The notes: generated by a model not told the origin, from the sequence alone. A stretch of DNA of 46,612 bases from an uncultured Clostridia bacterium (GCA_947589575.1 CANQBM010000011.1:1-46612); one strand, 5' to 3'. Shown: positions 16,682 to 27,100, numbered from the stretch's first letter. Made by a program: numbers and translations.

Positions 16682-17734
16682 ATGAACAGTACAATTACAT
16701 TAATTATCAGTATTGTAACAGCTTTCGGCATAACAGCCGCTTTAGGTTTTGTAATTATACCATGGCTTAGAAAGCTTAAATTCGGACAGACAATTTTGGA
16801 AATCGGACCGTCATGGCACAAGTCTAAGCAGGGAACGCCTAATATGGGCGGAATTATGTTTATAATAGGAATTATTATTTCGTTTATCGCAACCTGCCTG
16901 ACCGTTTATTTTACAGACAGTAATCTTGAAAGCGATTATTCGGCAATTATGAACGGTCGTGAACTTGTACTTCTTATTGCCGGTCTGTTCCTTGCTCTCG
17001 GAACCGGTATTGTCGGTTTTGCGGATGATTTTATCAAAATCAAACTGAAAAGAAACGAGGGACTTTCAGCAAAGCAAAAGAGTCTCGGTCAGCTTATTAT
17101 GGCGTTAGGCTACATAATGACGCTTTGGTTTTCACATAATACAAGCTGGTATATTCCGTTTATCGGTACTGTTAATTTTGAAAAGAATGTTTTTACGGCA
17201 ATTATATTTTGGATTATATCATTTTTTATTATCTACGGCTGTGTAAATTCGGTTAATCTTACAGACGGTATTGACGGACTCTGCTCTTGCGTTACAGTAA
17301 CGGTTGCAGTCGCTTTTATTGTAATTGGATTTATACAGGAATTTACGGGGCTTAAAATATTTGCCGGCGCGCTTCTCGGCGGTGTTCTCGGTTTTCTCTG
17401 CTGGAACTGGAATCCCGCAAAGACCTTTATGGGCGACACAGGCTCGCTGTTTTTAGGCGGTATGGTTGTTGCCCTCGGCTATCTTTGCAAATGTCCGCTT
17501 ATACTTTTACCCATAGGTATTGTCTATGTTTGTGAGACTATGAGCGATATTATTCAGATAGGCTATTTCAAAATTACACACGGTAAGCGTGTTTTCAAAA
17601 TGGCGCCTATACATCATCATTTTGAAATGTGCGGATGGAAGGAAAAGAAAATATGTATAATCTTTTCTTTAGTCAATGCAATAGGATGTGTGACAGGTGT
17701 TCTCCTTCTTTATTTCGGTAATTTTTCATATTAA
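16682..17734 (+). CDS. mraY: Phospho-MurNAc-pentapeptide transferase MraY
   Basis: MraY is an integral membrane enzyme that moves phospho-MurNAc-pentapeptide onto undecaprenyl phosphate, forming lipid I. The 350-residue protein of about ten helices shows GTPNMGGIMF (51-60), the catalytic aspartates in ADDFIKIKLKRN, NLTDGIDGL, FMGDTGSLFLGG and the histidine loop APIHHHFE. The start lies immediately after the murF stop behind AGGTGGGGA. murD, commonly next, is missing; ftsW follows 35 bases on. Confidence 0.97.
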   Translation: MNSTITLIISIVTAFGITAALGFVIIPWLRKLKFGQTILEIGPSWHKSKQGTPNMGGIMFIIGIIISFIATCLTVYFTDSNLESDYSAIMNGRELVLLIAGLFLALGTGIVGFADDFIKIKLKRNEGLSAKQKSLGQLIMALGYIMTLWFSHNTSWYIPFIGTVNFEKNVFTAIIFWIISFFIIYGCVNSVNLTDGIDGLCSCVTVTVAVAFIVIGFIQEFTGLKIFAGALLGGVLGFLCWNWNPAKTFMGDTGSLFLGGMVVALGYLCKCPLILLPIGIVYVCETMSDIIQIGYFKITHGKRVFKMAPIHHHFEMCGWKEKKICIIFSLVNAIGCVTGVLLLYFGNFSY

Positions 17735-17769
17735 TTGTTTATAATATTTTCTGAAAGGAGTTTTACAAT

Positions 17770-18984
17770 ATGCCTGAGAGAACGTCCGGTGAAAGCTCAA
17801 AAATCATTAAGACGAACAAAAAAAAATCAAAGGGCATAAACAGAGACGATGTATTTATTACAGGCAGTATTGATATACCGTTTCTTGCTTTGACGATTGC
17901 CCTGCTTACAATCGGACTTGTTATGCTCTTTTCAGCGTCATATCCGTATGCGTACTATAATAACGATCATGATTCGTATTATTATTTTACACGTCAGTTT
18001 ATATTTACGATAATCGGTTTGGTTGCGATGTTCGTAATGTCGAAAATTAATTATAAGTGGCTAAAGGTAGCTGTTATTCCGCTTTTGGCAGTTACTATTC
18101 TTCTGCTCTTAGTCGTTTTGTTTTACCACACGACAGTAGGGGGCGCCGACGGCTCTGATTTTAAGCGGTGGATACCGCTTCCTGGAGGTTTTACTTTTCA
18201 GCCTTCCGATTTAGCAAAATTCACAATTATATTAACTTTTGCGTCATATATAAGTGATTATTACGGAAAGATGAGGAATTTTAAATACGGCATACTGTAT
18301 CCGCTTGGAATTATTGCGGTTTTCTGCGGACTGATTTTCCTTGAGCATCATATGTCATGTACAATTTTGATGTTTCTGATAGGGGCAACGCTTATGTTTG
18401 TCGGCGGAAGTGACTGGAAATTGTTCGCTTTCGGTGTGGCCGTTTTAATTTTAATAATATTTGTTGTTGTTACTTTCCCCGAAATGCTTGAAAACTATGC
18501 GGGTGACAGAATCAAGGCGTGGCTTGAAAAAGATTTTGAGCCTACAGGCAGCAGATGGCAGACAAATAATTCTCTTTACGCTATCGGCTCAGGGGGGTTA
18601 TTCGGAGCGGGTCTCGGCAATTCAAAGCAAAAGTATCTGTACGTTTCCGAGCCGCAGAATGATTTTATATTTTCAATCGTTTGTGAGGAACTCGGTTTTG
18701 TAGGCGCGGCTCTTATTATTCTTTTATTCGGCGCCCTTGTTGTACGCGGCTTTGTAATCGCCGCAAGGTGCCACGATAAATTCGGCGCTTTAATGATTAT
18801 CGGTGTTGTTTCTCAAATCGGTATTCAGGTAGGCTTTAATATAATGGTTGTTACAGATACTATTCCGAATACGGGTATCGCTCTGCCGTTTTTCTCCTAC
18901 GGCGGTACGGCAATGATGATGCTTCTTTTTGAAATAGGGGTTGTGTTGTCAGTATCCCGTAAAGCAAGTCAGAAAAAGGTTTAG
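17770..18984 (+). CDS. ftsW: SEDS peptidoglycan polymerase FtsW (SpoVE-like)
   Basis: SEDS proteins polymerise glycan strands from lipid II; FtsW works with the septal class B PBP. The 404-residue protein has a basic N-terminus, about ten membrane helices, the LFSASYPYA segment after helix 1, WIPLPGGFTFQPSDLAKF in the conserved loop, and NTGIALPFFSYGGT near the C-terminus. The dcw position favours FtsW; the sporulation paralogue SpoVE cannot be excluded. GAAAGGAG precedes the ATG, and murG follows. Confidence 0.93.
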   Translation: MPERTSGESSKIIKTNKKKSKGINRDDVFITGSIDIPFLALTIALLTIGLVMLFSASYPYAYYNNDHDSYYYFTRQFIFTIIGLVAMFVMSKINYKWLKVAVIPLLAVTILLLLVVLFYHTTVGGADGSDFKRWIPLPGGFTFQPSDLAKFTIILTFASYISDYYGKMRNFKYGILYPLGIIAVFCGLIFLEHHMSCTILMFLIGATLMFVGGSDWKLFAFGVAVLILIIFVVVTFPEMLENYAGDRIKAWLEKDFEPTGSRWQTNNSLYAIGSGGLFGAGLGNSKQKYLYVSEPQNDFIFSIVCEELGFVGAALIILLFGALVVRGFVIAARCHDKFGALMIIGVVSQIGIQVGFNIMVVTDTIPNTGIALPFFSYGGTAMMMLLFEIGVVLSVSRKASQKKV

Positions 18985-19062
18985 ACTTTTTTATAAAGGA
19001 GCAAGGCAAATCAGCCGTTTAAGCGTATTTTAATTTGGTTTACTTTGCCGAGAGGTGAGAAT

Positions 19063-20181
19063 ATGAGAATTTTATTTGCAACAGGGGGAACCGCCGGGCA
19101 CATCAATCCTGCGCTTGCCGTTGCCTCTTATATAAGAGAAAAGAATGATAATGCGCAAATCCTTTTTATCGGTACTGCCGACCATATGGAGTCAAGATTA
19201 GTTCCCGGCGCGGGCTTTGACTTTAAAACGATAGAAATATCAGGTTTCAGGCGTTCCATCTCTCCAAAGGCAATAGCGCATAATATTAAAACAGTATTAA
19301 GGATTATGAAATCAAGCAAAGAGAGTAAAAAAATTCTTACTGAATTTAAACCCGATGTGGTTGTCGGCTTTGGGGGATATGTTTCGGGTCCTGTTCTTCA
19401 GACCGCCGTTAAGATGGGAATACCTGCTTGTATTCACGAGCAGAACGCTTTTCCGGGAATTACAAATAAGACGCTCGCAAAAGAAGTTGACAAGGTAATG
19501 CTTACCGTTGAGGACGCTAAGAAACACCTTGAGTCTAAAAGCGAGCCGGTAGTTACCGGACTTCCCGTAAGGGGAGAGCTCCTCAGCGCTGACAGGGATG
19601 TTGCAAGAGCGCAGCTCGGTATTCCCGACAATAAGTATTTAGTTCTTTCCTTCGGCGGCTCACTCGGCGCAAGACCGCTCAATGAAGCTATGTTTGAAAT
19701 TCTTTTAAAAAGCGCCGAAAGCGGCAGATACTGCCATATTCATTCAGTAGGAACAAACGGAGCCGATTTCCTTGAAAAGTTCAAAAATGAAGGTTTTATT
19801 GACGGTAAAAAGGGTACTGTTGAGGTAAGACAGTACATTGACAATATGGATATATGTATGGCGGCTGCCGATTTGGTCATCGGCAGAGCAGGCGCGTCAT
19901 CGCTTTCTGAAATCGAGGCGATGGGCAAGGCGTCAATTCTTATTCCGTCACCGTACGTGGCGGAAAATCATCAGTATCACAATGCAATGGCGCTTGTCAA
20001 CAGAAATGCAGGCTGCATTATTGAGGAAAAGGATTTAAACTCAAAGACTTTAGAAGATAAAATAAATGAGCTTTTGTCAGACAGTAAAAAGCTCAAAGAA
20101 ATTGAAAATAACGCGAGAGCAATGGCTGTGACAGATTCAAGTGAGCGTATCGCGTCAATCATTCTTTCTCTTGCCGAATAA
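19063..20181 (+). CDS. murG: Lipid II synthase MurG
   Basis: MurG is a peripheral GT-B (GT28) enzyme that adds GlcNAc to lipid I, giving lipid II. The 372-residue protein shows GGTAGHINPALA near the N-terminus, HEQNAFPGITNK, SFGGSLGA and GRAGASSLSEIEAMG, the UDP-GlcNAc-binding signature. An in-frame TTG at 19045 exists, but AGAGGTGAGA (19051-19060) lies after it and points to the ATG at 19063. It follows ftsW by 78 bases and precedes murA by 77. Confidence 0.96.
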   Translation: MRILFATGGTAGHINPALAVASYIREKNDNAQILFIGTADHMESRLVPGAGFDFKTIEISGFRRSISPKAIAHNIKTVLRIMKSSKESKKILTEFKPDVVVGFGGYVSGPVLQTAVKMGIPACIHEQNAFPGITNKTLAKEVDKVMLTVEDAKKHLESKSEPVVTGLPVRGELLSADRDVARAQLGIPDNKYLVLSFGGSLGARPLNEAMFEILLKSAESGRYCHIHSVGTNGADFLEKFKNEGFIDGKKGTVEVRQYIDNMDICMAAADLVIGRAGASSLSEIEAMGKASILIPSPYVAENHQYHNAMALVNRNAGCIIEEKDLNSKTLEDKINELLSDSKKLKEIENNARAMAVTDSSERIASIILSLAE

Positions 20182-20258
20182 ATAGCAAAAAAATCACCGC
20201 CGCATATTATATGGTGATAAGGAATTTTCCTTGTTTCCACATATGCAGAGGTGATTGA

Positions 20259-21584
20259 ATGGAAATTTTTAAAATAAACGGTCATAAAAAGCTCTCCGGC
20301 GACGTAACACTTCACGGCGCGAAAAATTCAGCCCTGCCGATTTTATGCGCGTCAATCCTTATTAAAGGTGAAAGTATTATACATAACTGTCCGGATTTAA
20401 GTGATGTAAAGGCGACCTTAAAAATACTTGAGGATTTAGGGTGTACGGTAACGCGTCAGGGCGGTACTGTTGCAATTAACGCGTCAAATATAACTACCTC
20501 AAAAATTGATGAGGGTGTTATGAGGACAATGCGCTCCTCAATTTTATTTTTAGGCTCGCTTGTTTCACGAACGGGATGCGCGTCAATTTATCTTCCCGGC
20601 GGATGTGATATAGGTACACGTCCTGTTGATATGCACATTAAGGCGCTGAAGAGTTTGGGCGCAACTATTACGGAAAACGGCTCTGGTATTACCTGTTGCG
20701 CTGAAAGATTAACAGGCGCAAAGATTATTTTGCCGTTTGCCTCAGTCGGCGCTACTGAAAATATTATTATTGCCTCGGCAATATCAAAGGGAAGAACAAC
20801 GATTATCAATCCGGCAAGAGAGCCGGAAATATGCGATCTTGCAGAATTTCTTAATAAGTGCGGCGCGAGAATATACGGAGCGGGGGAGACCACCATTGAA
20901 ATTGAGGGCGTTGAAAATCTTTCTCCATGCGAGCATAGAATAATACCTGACAGAATTTTAGCGTCAACATATATGAGCGCCTGCGCGGCAACAGGTTCAA
21001 ATATAGTTATTAAGGACGTAAGGCCAACACATCTTTCACCTGTATTTCCTGTTTTTAATGAGATGGGATGCAGATTGTATCTTAATAGCAATGAATTAAA
21101 GGTTGAGGCGCCTAAAAGGCTGAAACGGGTAAAAATAATCAAGACGATGCCGTATCCAGCTTTTCCTACCGATTCGCAGTCGCCGGTTACGGCAGCTCTT
21201 TCGGTGGCAAGAGGAACATCGGTTATTAAGGAAAACATATTTGAAAACAGATTTCGTTTTGTCAGCCAGCTTAACCGTTTTGGAGCCGATATTGATGTTA
21301 ATGATCAGATGGCTGTAATTAACGGCGTTACCAAACTTCACGGTGCAGATGTTTTCGCGACTGATTTGCGTGGCGGGGCGGCGTTAGTCATCGCGGGACT
21401 TATTGCCGAAGGCGAGAGTACAATACATTCCATTGAGCATATCGACAGAGGTTATGAAAGGCTTGAAAGCAATTTAAAACAATTAGGTGCGGATATAAAG
21501 AGGATTAAGGATGAAAAAATCACAGAAGAAAAAAAAGCAGAGCAACAGCAGACCGTCTGTGAAAGAAGAGCAGAGCCTTTATGA
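20259..21584 (+). CDS. murA: UDP-GlcNAc 1-carboxyvinyltransferase MurA
   Basis: MurA attaches enolpyruvate to UDP-GlcNAc, the first committed step of peptidoglycan synthesis and the fosfomycin target. The 441-residue protein has HGAKNSALPIL (19-29) and the active-site loop GGCDIGTRPVDMHI with Cys116, so it should be of the fosfomycin-sensitive type. The last 25 or so residues (IKRIKDEKITEEKKAEQ onward) are an unusual charged tail, encoded where the gene overlaps ftsQ by 74 bases in another frame. AGAGGTGA precedes the ATG. Confidence 0.96.
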   Translation: MEIFKINGHKKLSGDVTLHGAKNSALPILCASILIKGESIIHNCPDLSDVKATLKILEDLGCTVTRQGGTVAINASNITTSKIDEGVMRTMRSSILFLGSLVSRTGCASIYLPGGCDIGTRPVDMHIKALKSLGATITENGSGITCCAERLTGAKIILPFASVGATENIIIASAISKGRTTIINPAREPEICDLAEFLNKCGARIYGAGETTIEIEGVENLSPCEHRIIPDRILASTYMSACAATGSNIVIKDVRPTHLSPVFPVFNEMGCRLYLNSNELKVEAPKRLKRVKIIKTMPYPAFPTDSQSPVTAALSVARGTSVIKENIFENRFRFVSQLNRFGADIDVNDQMAVINGVTKLHGADVFATDLRGGAALVIAGLIAEGESTIHSIEHIDRGYERLESNLKQLGADIKRIKDEKITEEKKAEQQQTVCERRAEPL

Positions 21585-22476
21585 TTTAGGCATTGAGCCT
21601 CCGAAAATTTACAGAGAATCCCAGAGGCCGGCATATAAAAAACAGGAAAATCTTTATGTTTCAAAACGTTCGGCTTCAAAAAATAAAAGCAGTAAAGACA
21701 ATTTGACACGCGCTGAGAAAAGGCATAAGGATAATAAAAAGCGAAAAAAAATAAATAGGCTAAGGAAGGCTGTTATCTGGCTTATAGCAGTAATTGCCTT
21801 TACCGCAACGGGCACGGTGCTTTCACTGACGGTATTTTTTCACATTGACGCTATAACTGTCAGCGGTAATACAATTTATTCCGAAGATGAAATTCTCGCT
21901 CAGTGTACAATAGATAAGGGTGAAAATCTGTTCCTGTCAGACACAAAAACCGCAAAGGAAATGCTTGAGCAAAACCTCCCTTATATATATAATGCCGAGA
22001 TTAAAAGAAAATTACCGTATACCATACAAATTAAGATAACAGAGGCAGAACCGGCATATTCAATAAGAAATAAGGATAAAACATATATTCTTCTTGATGA
22101 TAATTTCAAGGTTTTGGAAAGTAAAGCAAAAAAAGCGCGCGGAATAAAAATTAGCAAGGCGAAAATTAAAAATGCCGATTTAGGACAAAGAGTAGTATTT
22201 GAAAATGATGATGTAGGAAAATGTCTGAGCAGGCTCGCGCAGGTCGTTAATGATAACGGGTTTGATGAAATAACAACAATATACTGTAACAATATAAGTG
22301 ATAATTATGCGGTTTATGACGGACGCATTGAATTTAAACTCGGTACTTGTGAAGACCTTGAAAATAAAATGTTTCAAGGTTTGGCTGCCTGTGAAAAGCT
22401 TAATAAGTCAAATCCGAACGCAAAGGGAGTTATGACAATAACAGGTGACAAGAGATTATACTTTACAGAGAAATAA
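21511..22476 (+). CDS. ftsQ: Cell division protein FtsQ/DivIB
   Basis: FtsQ/DivIB is a bitopic divisome protein that scaffolds FtsL and FtsB/DivIC. The 321-residue product has a long, very basic cytoplasmic N-terminus (about 85 residues), one membrane helix (about 87-110), a POTRA domain starting HIDAITVSGN (111-120), and a C-terminal beta domain. The ATG at 21511 is seven bases after AGAGGA and lies inside murA; no later methionine precedes the helix with a better site, so the 74-base overlap appears real. Position ahead of ftsZ supports the call; ftsA is absent. Confidence 0.9.
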   Translation: MKKSQKKKKQSNSRPSVKEEQSLYDLGIEPPKIYRESQRPAYKKQENLYVSKRSASKNKSSKDNLTRAEKRHKDNKKRKKINRLRKAVIWLIAVIAFTATGTVLSLTVFFHIDAITVSGNTIYSEDEILAQCTIDKGENLFLSDTKTAKEMLEQNLPYIYNAEIKRKLPYTIQIKITEAEPAYSIRNKDKTYILLDDNFKVLESKAKKARGIKISKAKIKNADLGQRVVFENDDVGKCLSRLAQVVNDNGFDEITTIYCNNISDNYAVYDGRIEFKLGTCEDLENKMFQGLAACEKLNKSNPNAKGVMTITGDKRLYFTEK

Positions 22477-22492
22477 GCGTAAAGCAATTTTG

Positions 22493-22522
22493 TTGTCAAA
22501 ATAATAGACACTTGCTTATAAT
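22493..22522 (+). promoter_or_regulatory. Distal candidate promoter for ftsZ
   Basis: TTGTCA (22493-22498), 18-base spacer, TATAAT (22517-22522), about 160 bases ahead of ftsZ. Confidence 0.5.
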
Positions 22523-22599
22523 TGTAAAATTTATACAAAGCAGATTTGAAAAAATATTGAAACTTTGTCAGAAATCTTAAAAAAAATTGTGAAAAAGTA

Positions 22600-22628
22600 T
22601 TGCAAAAAGATTACAATATTGTTACAAT
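22600..22628 (+). promoter_or_regulatory. Proximal promoter for ftsZ
   Basis: TTGCAA (22600-22605), 17-base spacer, TACAAT (22623-22628), about 55 bases ahead of the ftsZ start. Confidence 0.65.
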
Positions 22629-22682
22629 AGGAACTGTAGCAAATCGGGAGCGATTTAGACTTATATATAAGGAGATAAAAAT

Positions 22683-23792
22683 ATGGGACGTTATGAAATT
22701 GATACAGACGATTCAAAGGTAGTGCAGATTAAAGTTGTAGGTGTCGGCGGCGGCGGCGGAAACGCTGTAAACCGAATGGTACATTGCAATATACAGGACG
22801 TTGAGTTTGTTGCAATAAATTCCGATAAGCCCGCCCTTGCCAAATCAACAGCAACACATAAAATTCTTATAGGTGAAAAAGTAACAAAGGGTATGGGCGC
22901 AGGCGCTAAACCTGAGGTTGGCGCGCGTGCCGCAGAGGAGAGCAAGGAGGCTCTCACGGATGTTCTTACAGGCGCCGATATGGTATTTATAACTGCCGGT
23001 ATGGGCGGCGGAACAGGTACCGGCGCGGCTCCTTATGTTGCTAAAATAGCTAAAGATATGGGTATTCTTACAGTAGGTGTTGTTACAACACCATTCGCTT
23101 TTGAGGGTAAGCGCCGTATGGATCAGGCTTCCAAGGGTATTGACGAGCTTGCTAAGAATGTTGATTCAATTATGGTAATTCCTAACGAGAGATTAAAAGA
23201 GGTCGCTACAGAAAAGATTACTCTTCTTAATGCTTTTGAGATTGCAAATGATGTTCTTCGTCAGGGTGTTCAGTCAATTTCAGATCTCGTTAACGCGACA
23301 GGCCTTGTAAACTCGGATTTCGCTGACGTTACTGAAATTATGAAGGATGCGGGCTATGCTCATATGGGCGTAGGTCGTGCTAAGGGTAAGGATAAGGCGG
23401 AGGTAGCTGCACAGCAGGCTATATCCTCTCCGCTTCTTAATACTTCAATAGACGGAGCGCGCGGTGTTCTTTTGAATATCACAGCTTCTACGGATATCGG
23501 TCTTGAGGAAATTACAGTTGCTTCACAGATTGTAACGGACGCGGTTCATCCTGATTGTGAAATCATCTGGGGTGCAAACTTTGACGAAAATCTTGAGGAT
23601 GAAATGATTATAACTGTAATTGCCACACGTTTTGGCGAGGATGGTCCTAACGGTCAGATTAAATCTACAACCGCTAATAGTGAAGTTGCTCCTCCTCAGC
23701 CAGTTGCTGCTGCAACGACAGCTGCCGCGTCAAGTTTTACCGACAATGATGACGACGCATTCTCTGACATAGTTAAATTCTTCAAAAAATAA
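22683..23792 (+). CDS. ftsZ: Cell division GTPase FtsZ
   Basis: FtsZ is the tubulin-like GTPase that forms the division ring. The 369-residue protein has GVGGGGGNAVNRM, the tubulin signature GGGTGTGAAPY (108-118), and the T7-loop motif NSDFADV that completes the active site of the neighbouring subunit. A disordered, Ala/Thr-rich linker ends in FSDIVKFFKK, the short C-terminal peptide used to bind partners; it departs from the common DIPxFLR form. AAGGAG precedes the ATG. It has two candidate promoters of its own and a strong terminator. Confidence 0.98.
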   Translation: MGRYEIDTDDSKVVQIKVVGVGGGGGNAVNRMVHCNIQDVEFVAINSDKPALAKSTATHKILIGEKVTKGMGAGAKPEVGARAAEESKEALTDVLTGADMVFITAGMGGGTGTGAAPYVAKIAKDMGILTVGVVTTPFAFEGKRRMDQASKGIDELAKNVDSIMVIPNERLKEVATEKITLLNAFEIANDVLRQGVQSISDLVNATGLVNSDFADVTEIMKDAGYAHMGVGRAKGKDKAEVAAQQAISSPLLNTSIDGARGVLLNITASTDIGLEEITVASQIVTDAVHPDCEIIWGANFDENLEDEMIITVIATRFGEDGPNGQIKSTTANSEVAPPQPVAAATTAAASSFTDNDDDAFSDIVKFFKK

Positions 23793-23808
23793 ATTTCCTT
23801 CGTACATA

Positions 23809-23850
23809 AAAGCATTCCTTGCATATCGCAGGGAGTGCTTTTATATTTTT
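23809..23850 (+). terminator. Rho-independent terminator after ftsZ
   Basis: A 14-bp stem (23809-23822 with 23828-23841, two G-T pairs) around ATATC, followed by a T-rich tract. It ends the dcw cluster. Confidence 0.88.
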
Positions 23851-24067
23851 GTTATTTTTTTATCAGAATGTATATTTTCCTTATGGTTATCACTTTTTGT
23901 TAAAAATTTGTTAAATGCAAGTTGAAGACTTTACATTTTTAACATTTTAAACACAGTTTTCAGCAAAAATGTTTTTTCGTTAATTAAGATTTCCGCAATT
24001 TTAACATAGTTTTCCACATTAATTTCAACAATATTATTTTTGTAAAGCACACAACATTTACAGTAAA
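23851..24067. other. AT-rich gap between ftsZ and the GH38 gene
   Basis: The ftsZ-GH38 interval spans 23793-24117 (325 bases). Apart from the two terminators it is AT-rich and has no open frame worth calling. TTTTCCACA at 24010-24018 is one mismatch from a DnaA box, but it stands alone. I see no further structure. Confidence 0.5.
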
Positions 24068-24106
24068 AATAAATCCCATATACATAAAATGTATATGGGA
24101 TTTATT
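24065..24106 (-). terminator. Terminator of the GH38 operon
   Basis: Perfect 18-bp arms (24068-24085 and 24089-24106) around AAA. On the minus strand the stem is followed by TTTTT, just past the alpha-mannosidase stop at 24118. Confidence 0.9.
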
Positions 24107-24117
24107 GCAATACTCAT

Positions 24118-27100
24118 TTACCACTCGCTTTTGGTATACGATCTGATAATATTTGTAATTATGTTATCGCGTTTAAAGCCTTTACCTTTTCCGGATTTAA
24201 TCTGATCCTGAATTTTTCCTGCCCTTATTGTAACGAATTCCGCCTTGTCGATTACCTTGTCAATCGGCGGTATGTTTTCATAGAAATCATATTTTTGTGT
24301 TACGGTGTCATACATTTTAGTCGCAAGTCCGCCTTTTGAGCGTTCCTTGATAGCCGTCATAGAGAGAATAACAACTCTGTTATTTTCAGGAAGTGTTATT
24401 GTTGTAGGTTCACGGCTGCTTATTGCTATGCTGTACAGATAAAATTGTACCTTTTTTGCAACATTTCCCTCAGGATGGTGAACGTGTGTAAACTCATATC
24501 CGAGAGACTCGTTTTCATTTATAACAGCAATCTGGTTAAATGCCGCCATGTCCCATGTACTTACAGGAGTATCAATCGGTTTTATGGTAAACGGAATTTT
24601 TTTCTTCCCGCAGGATATGCAAACGTCCTGCTTTCCTGACGTGGAGCCGGCTATAAAGTATACTCTTGTGCAGACCGGAAGACTGATTTCCTGTCCTCTG
24701 CAAACAAGTACATCATACTTGCTTTGTAAATCGGTTTGAAATTTGTATCTTATTCCTCCCATATAGTAATTTTCATTTATTAATTCCCTTGGGAGTGAAA
24801 ATCCGCTACCCTGTAGAATAATATGTCTCATATTATCATCAAAGGTGAATCCCTTAGCGTTATATGGTAAATCTATGGTTTCGTAACGCTCGCTGGGGAT
24901 TAAAGGTACGGATTCAGTATATTTTATTTTAAATGTTTTTATTTCATAAGGCTTCATATTAAACCGCAGTCTGCCGTTTGTAACCTTTACATCTTTAATA
25001 GGCTCTTCAAGAGCGGTTACAAGCTGTGCCGAACCGATTTCACCGAGCATTTTCAGCGATACATTTCTCTGTTCTCTGCCGACAGCCTCATTAACCCTGA
25101 TTATAAATGAATCGTCATCTTCGGCAAGCTTGATTGCTCTTATAATTACATTATCGTTGCTGATTTGGCAGAATGATACACTATCGTCTAAAGAACGCTT
25201 GTTTCTGTAATCTGTCGTAATGCTCAGATATGGATTTGCATATATTTCGCTGTATTTTTGCGTACCGTTTTCAAATCCTTTTTCGTGACTGTAAATCGCA
25301 AATGAAAATACATTTCTGCCTATGTCCTGCAAATCCTGCCTTGTTTCCTTGGTAAACGCGCCGGCAGGCGTATGAATACAGGTAAGCCTGAGTGTATGGT
25401 CATCGGGTTTATCCCAGCCGTATTTTGAATCTGAAAATATTGATACGCCGAAGTCACCGCTTTTATCACTGATGTCAGCCCATTTTTGCGCAGGTACCTC
25501 ATAAAGCTTATCGGTATTTGTACCTCTCTCAATTACGCCGAGACCCAAATCATAGCTTGCCTTTTCATTATGAGCTGCAACGGGGAAAGTTGCCTTAAGC
25601 ATAGTACGTCTTGTTTTCCAGTCAACAATGTTTTTGACCTCAACGTATTCGCTATCAGCGCAGAGAGATACAAGCTGTGTTATTACAGAATATTCTGCTT
25701 CGCGGACAACTTTAATGGTTGCCCTTACCGGACCGTTTTCGGTTACTGTAAATTCAGGAGTATTAGCGTAGCAGTAGGGTTCTCTGTCAATGTCCTGCTT
25801 AGTTATTTCCCAGCTCGGATAAGCAAGCGAGCCGGTATCGTGAAGCAGAGCCATTTTAATAGGAGCGTCAATTATCTGTCTGCCGAGCTTTTTATCATAA
25901 AGGTATGCAATGTCGCCGTTTTTATTAAAAATCAATTTGTATTTTCCGTTTTCGAGTGAATGGTTTGTTGCGTTAACCTTTTTTTCTCCCGTAAAATTTT
26001 TATCGGATTTTTTTACCTCATATACCTTATATCCGAAGGGGTCGATTTCAACCTGTAACAGAACAGTTAAATTTTTCCCTTTTTTACTTAAAATCTGGCT
26101 TGGTATCTCATTTCCTTTTTTATCAAAAATTGAAATGCTTGTACAGTTTCTCGTTGTTCTGATTTGCGACTCGACAACTCTTTTAACCTTGTACTGCGTA
26201 GGATTGTTTACGACAAGAATTATGCTTTTTTCGTCAGCCCAGTTTGTATCAAGCTCATTTATAATCATTTTGCTTGCGCCGACATATTCTGTTGTAAACT
26301 GTGACATTGACAGATAGTAGTCGGACCATGCAGTATTATACACATCCATTACCGACGTACCCGTAATATCATCGTGGAATTGATGCTGTATCACTCTTTT
26401 CCACGCCTGATTTAAGTTGTATCTCGGATAAGTGTAAGCGCCGATTGACGTTGAAAAAGCACACGCTTTTTCCGTGCAGTCCGCGATACGCTCGCATGCC
26501 CTGTTAAGACGCTTGCTCATAGCCCTTGATGTATAGGCTCCCGCTCCGTGGCTTGTCATAAGCAGTTCATTATTCCAGACAGGCAGCTGCTCCTTTTCTT
26601 TATTAGACAATTTGTCCATATCAAGAAATATTTGATCAGAGCGGGCGGATATTACTTCAAAATCACTGTTGTCCTTTTCAATACTTTCCTCAAGCGCCTT
26701 TACGCTTTCTTCAGACGGAGCTCCGCCCCAGTCGCCTGTACCGTAAAGATGATTAGCCCATGGAAGTCTGCCGGTTGAGTAATTGTCCGCGATTCTGTCT
26801 ATGATGCTGATGTCCGCTCTTATGTCTCCTGTAAATTTATACCTGTAGGATTTAGCGTTAAAGCACGCGAATGACTCCTTGCCGTCCGGACCTTTCCATA
26901 TACCAAGGTCAAACGGTATGCAATAAGCGCTGCCCCAGGACAGTTTTTGCGTGGTAAAGCCTTTTAATCCCGCGTGGTTTATGATTGACGGAAGCGCCCA
27001 GCTGAAACCGAAGCAGTCTGGTAAAAACATATCCTTTGAAGTTGTGTTAAACTTTTCTTTAAAATAATTATTTCCAAGTAAAAGATTACGGAATATTGCC

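Noticed and set aside
20182-20258. Terminator between murG and murA
   Set aside because: Only weak, short inverted repeats (TCACC/GGTGA, AAGGAA/TTCCTT) without a proper T tract.
20588-21238. Long open frame (216 codons) on the minus strand inside murA
   Set aside because: It lies wholly within a well-conserved gene, has no ribosome binding site, and its sequence reads as the antisense of MurA.
23851-24067. Possible replication-related region after ftsZ, with TTTTCCACA near a DnaA box
   Set aside because: Only one imperfect box, no cluster, no dnaA/dnaN or partition genes nearby.
25486-26317. Open frames on the plus strand inside the GH38 gene (157 and 135 codons)
   Set aside because: Antisense shadows of a certain coding region; no ribosome binding sites or recognisable domains.
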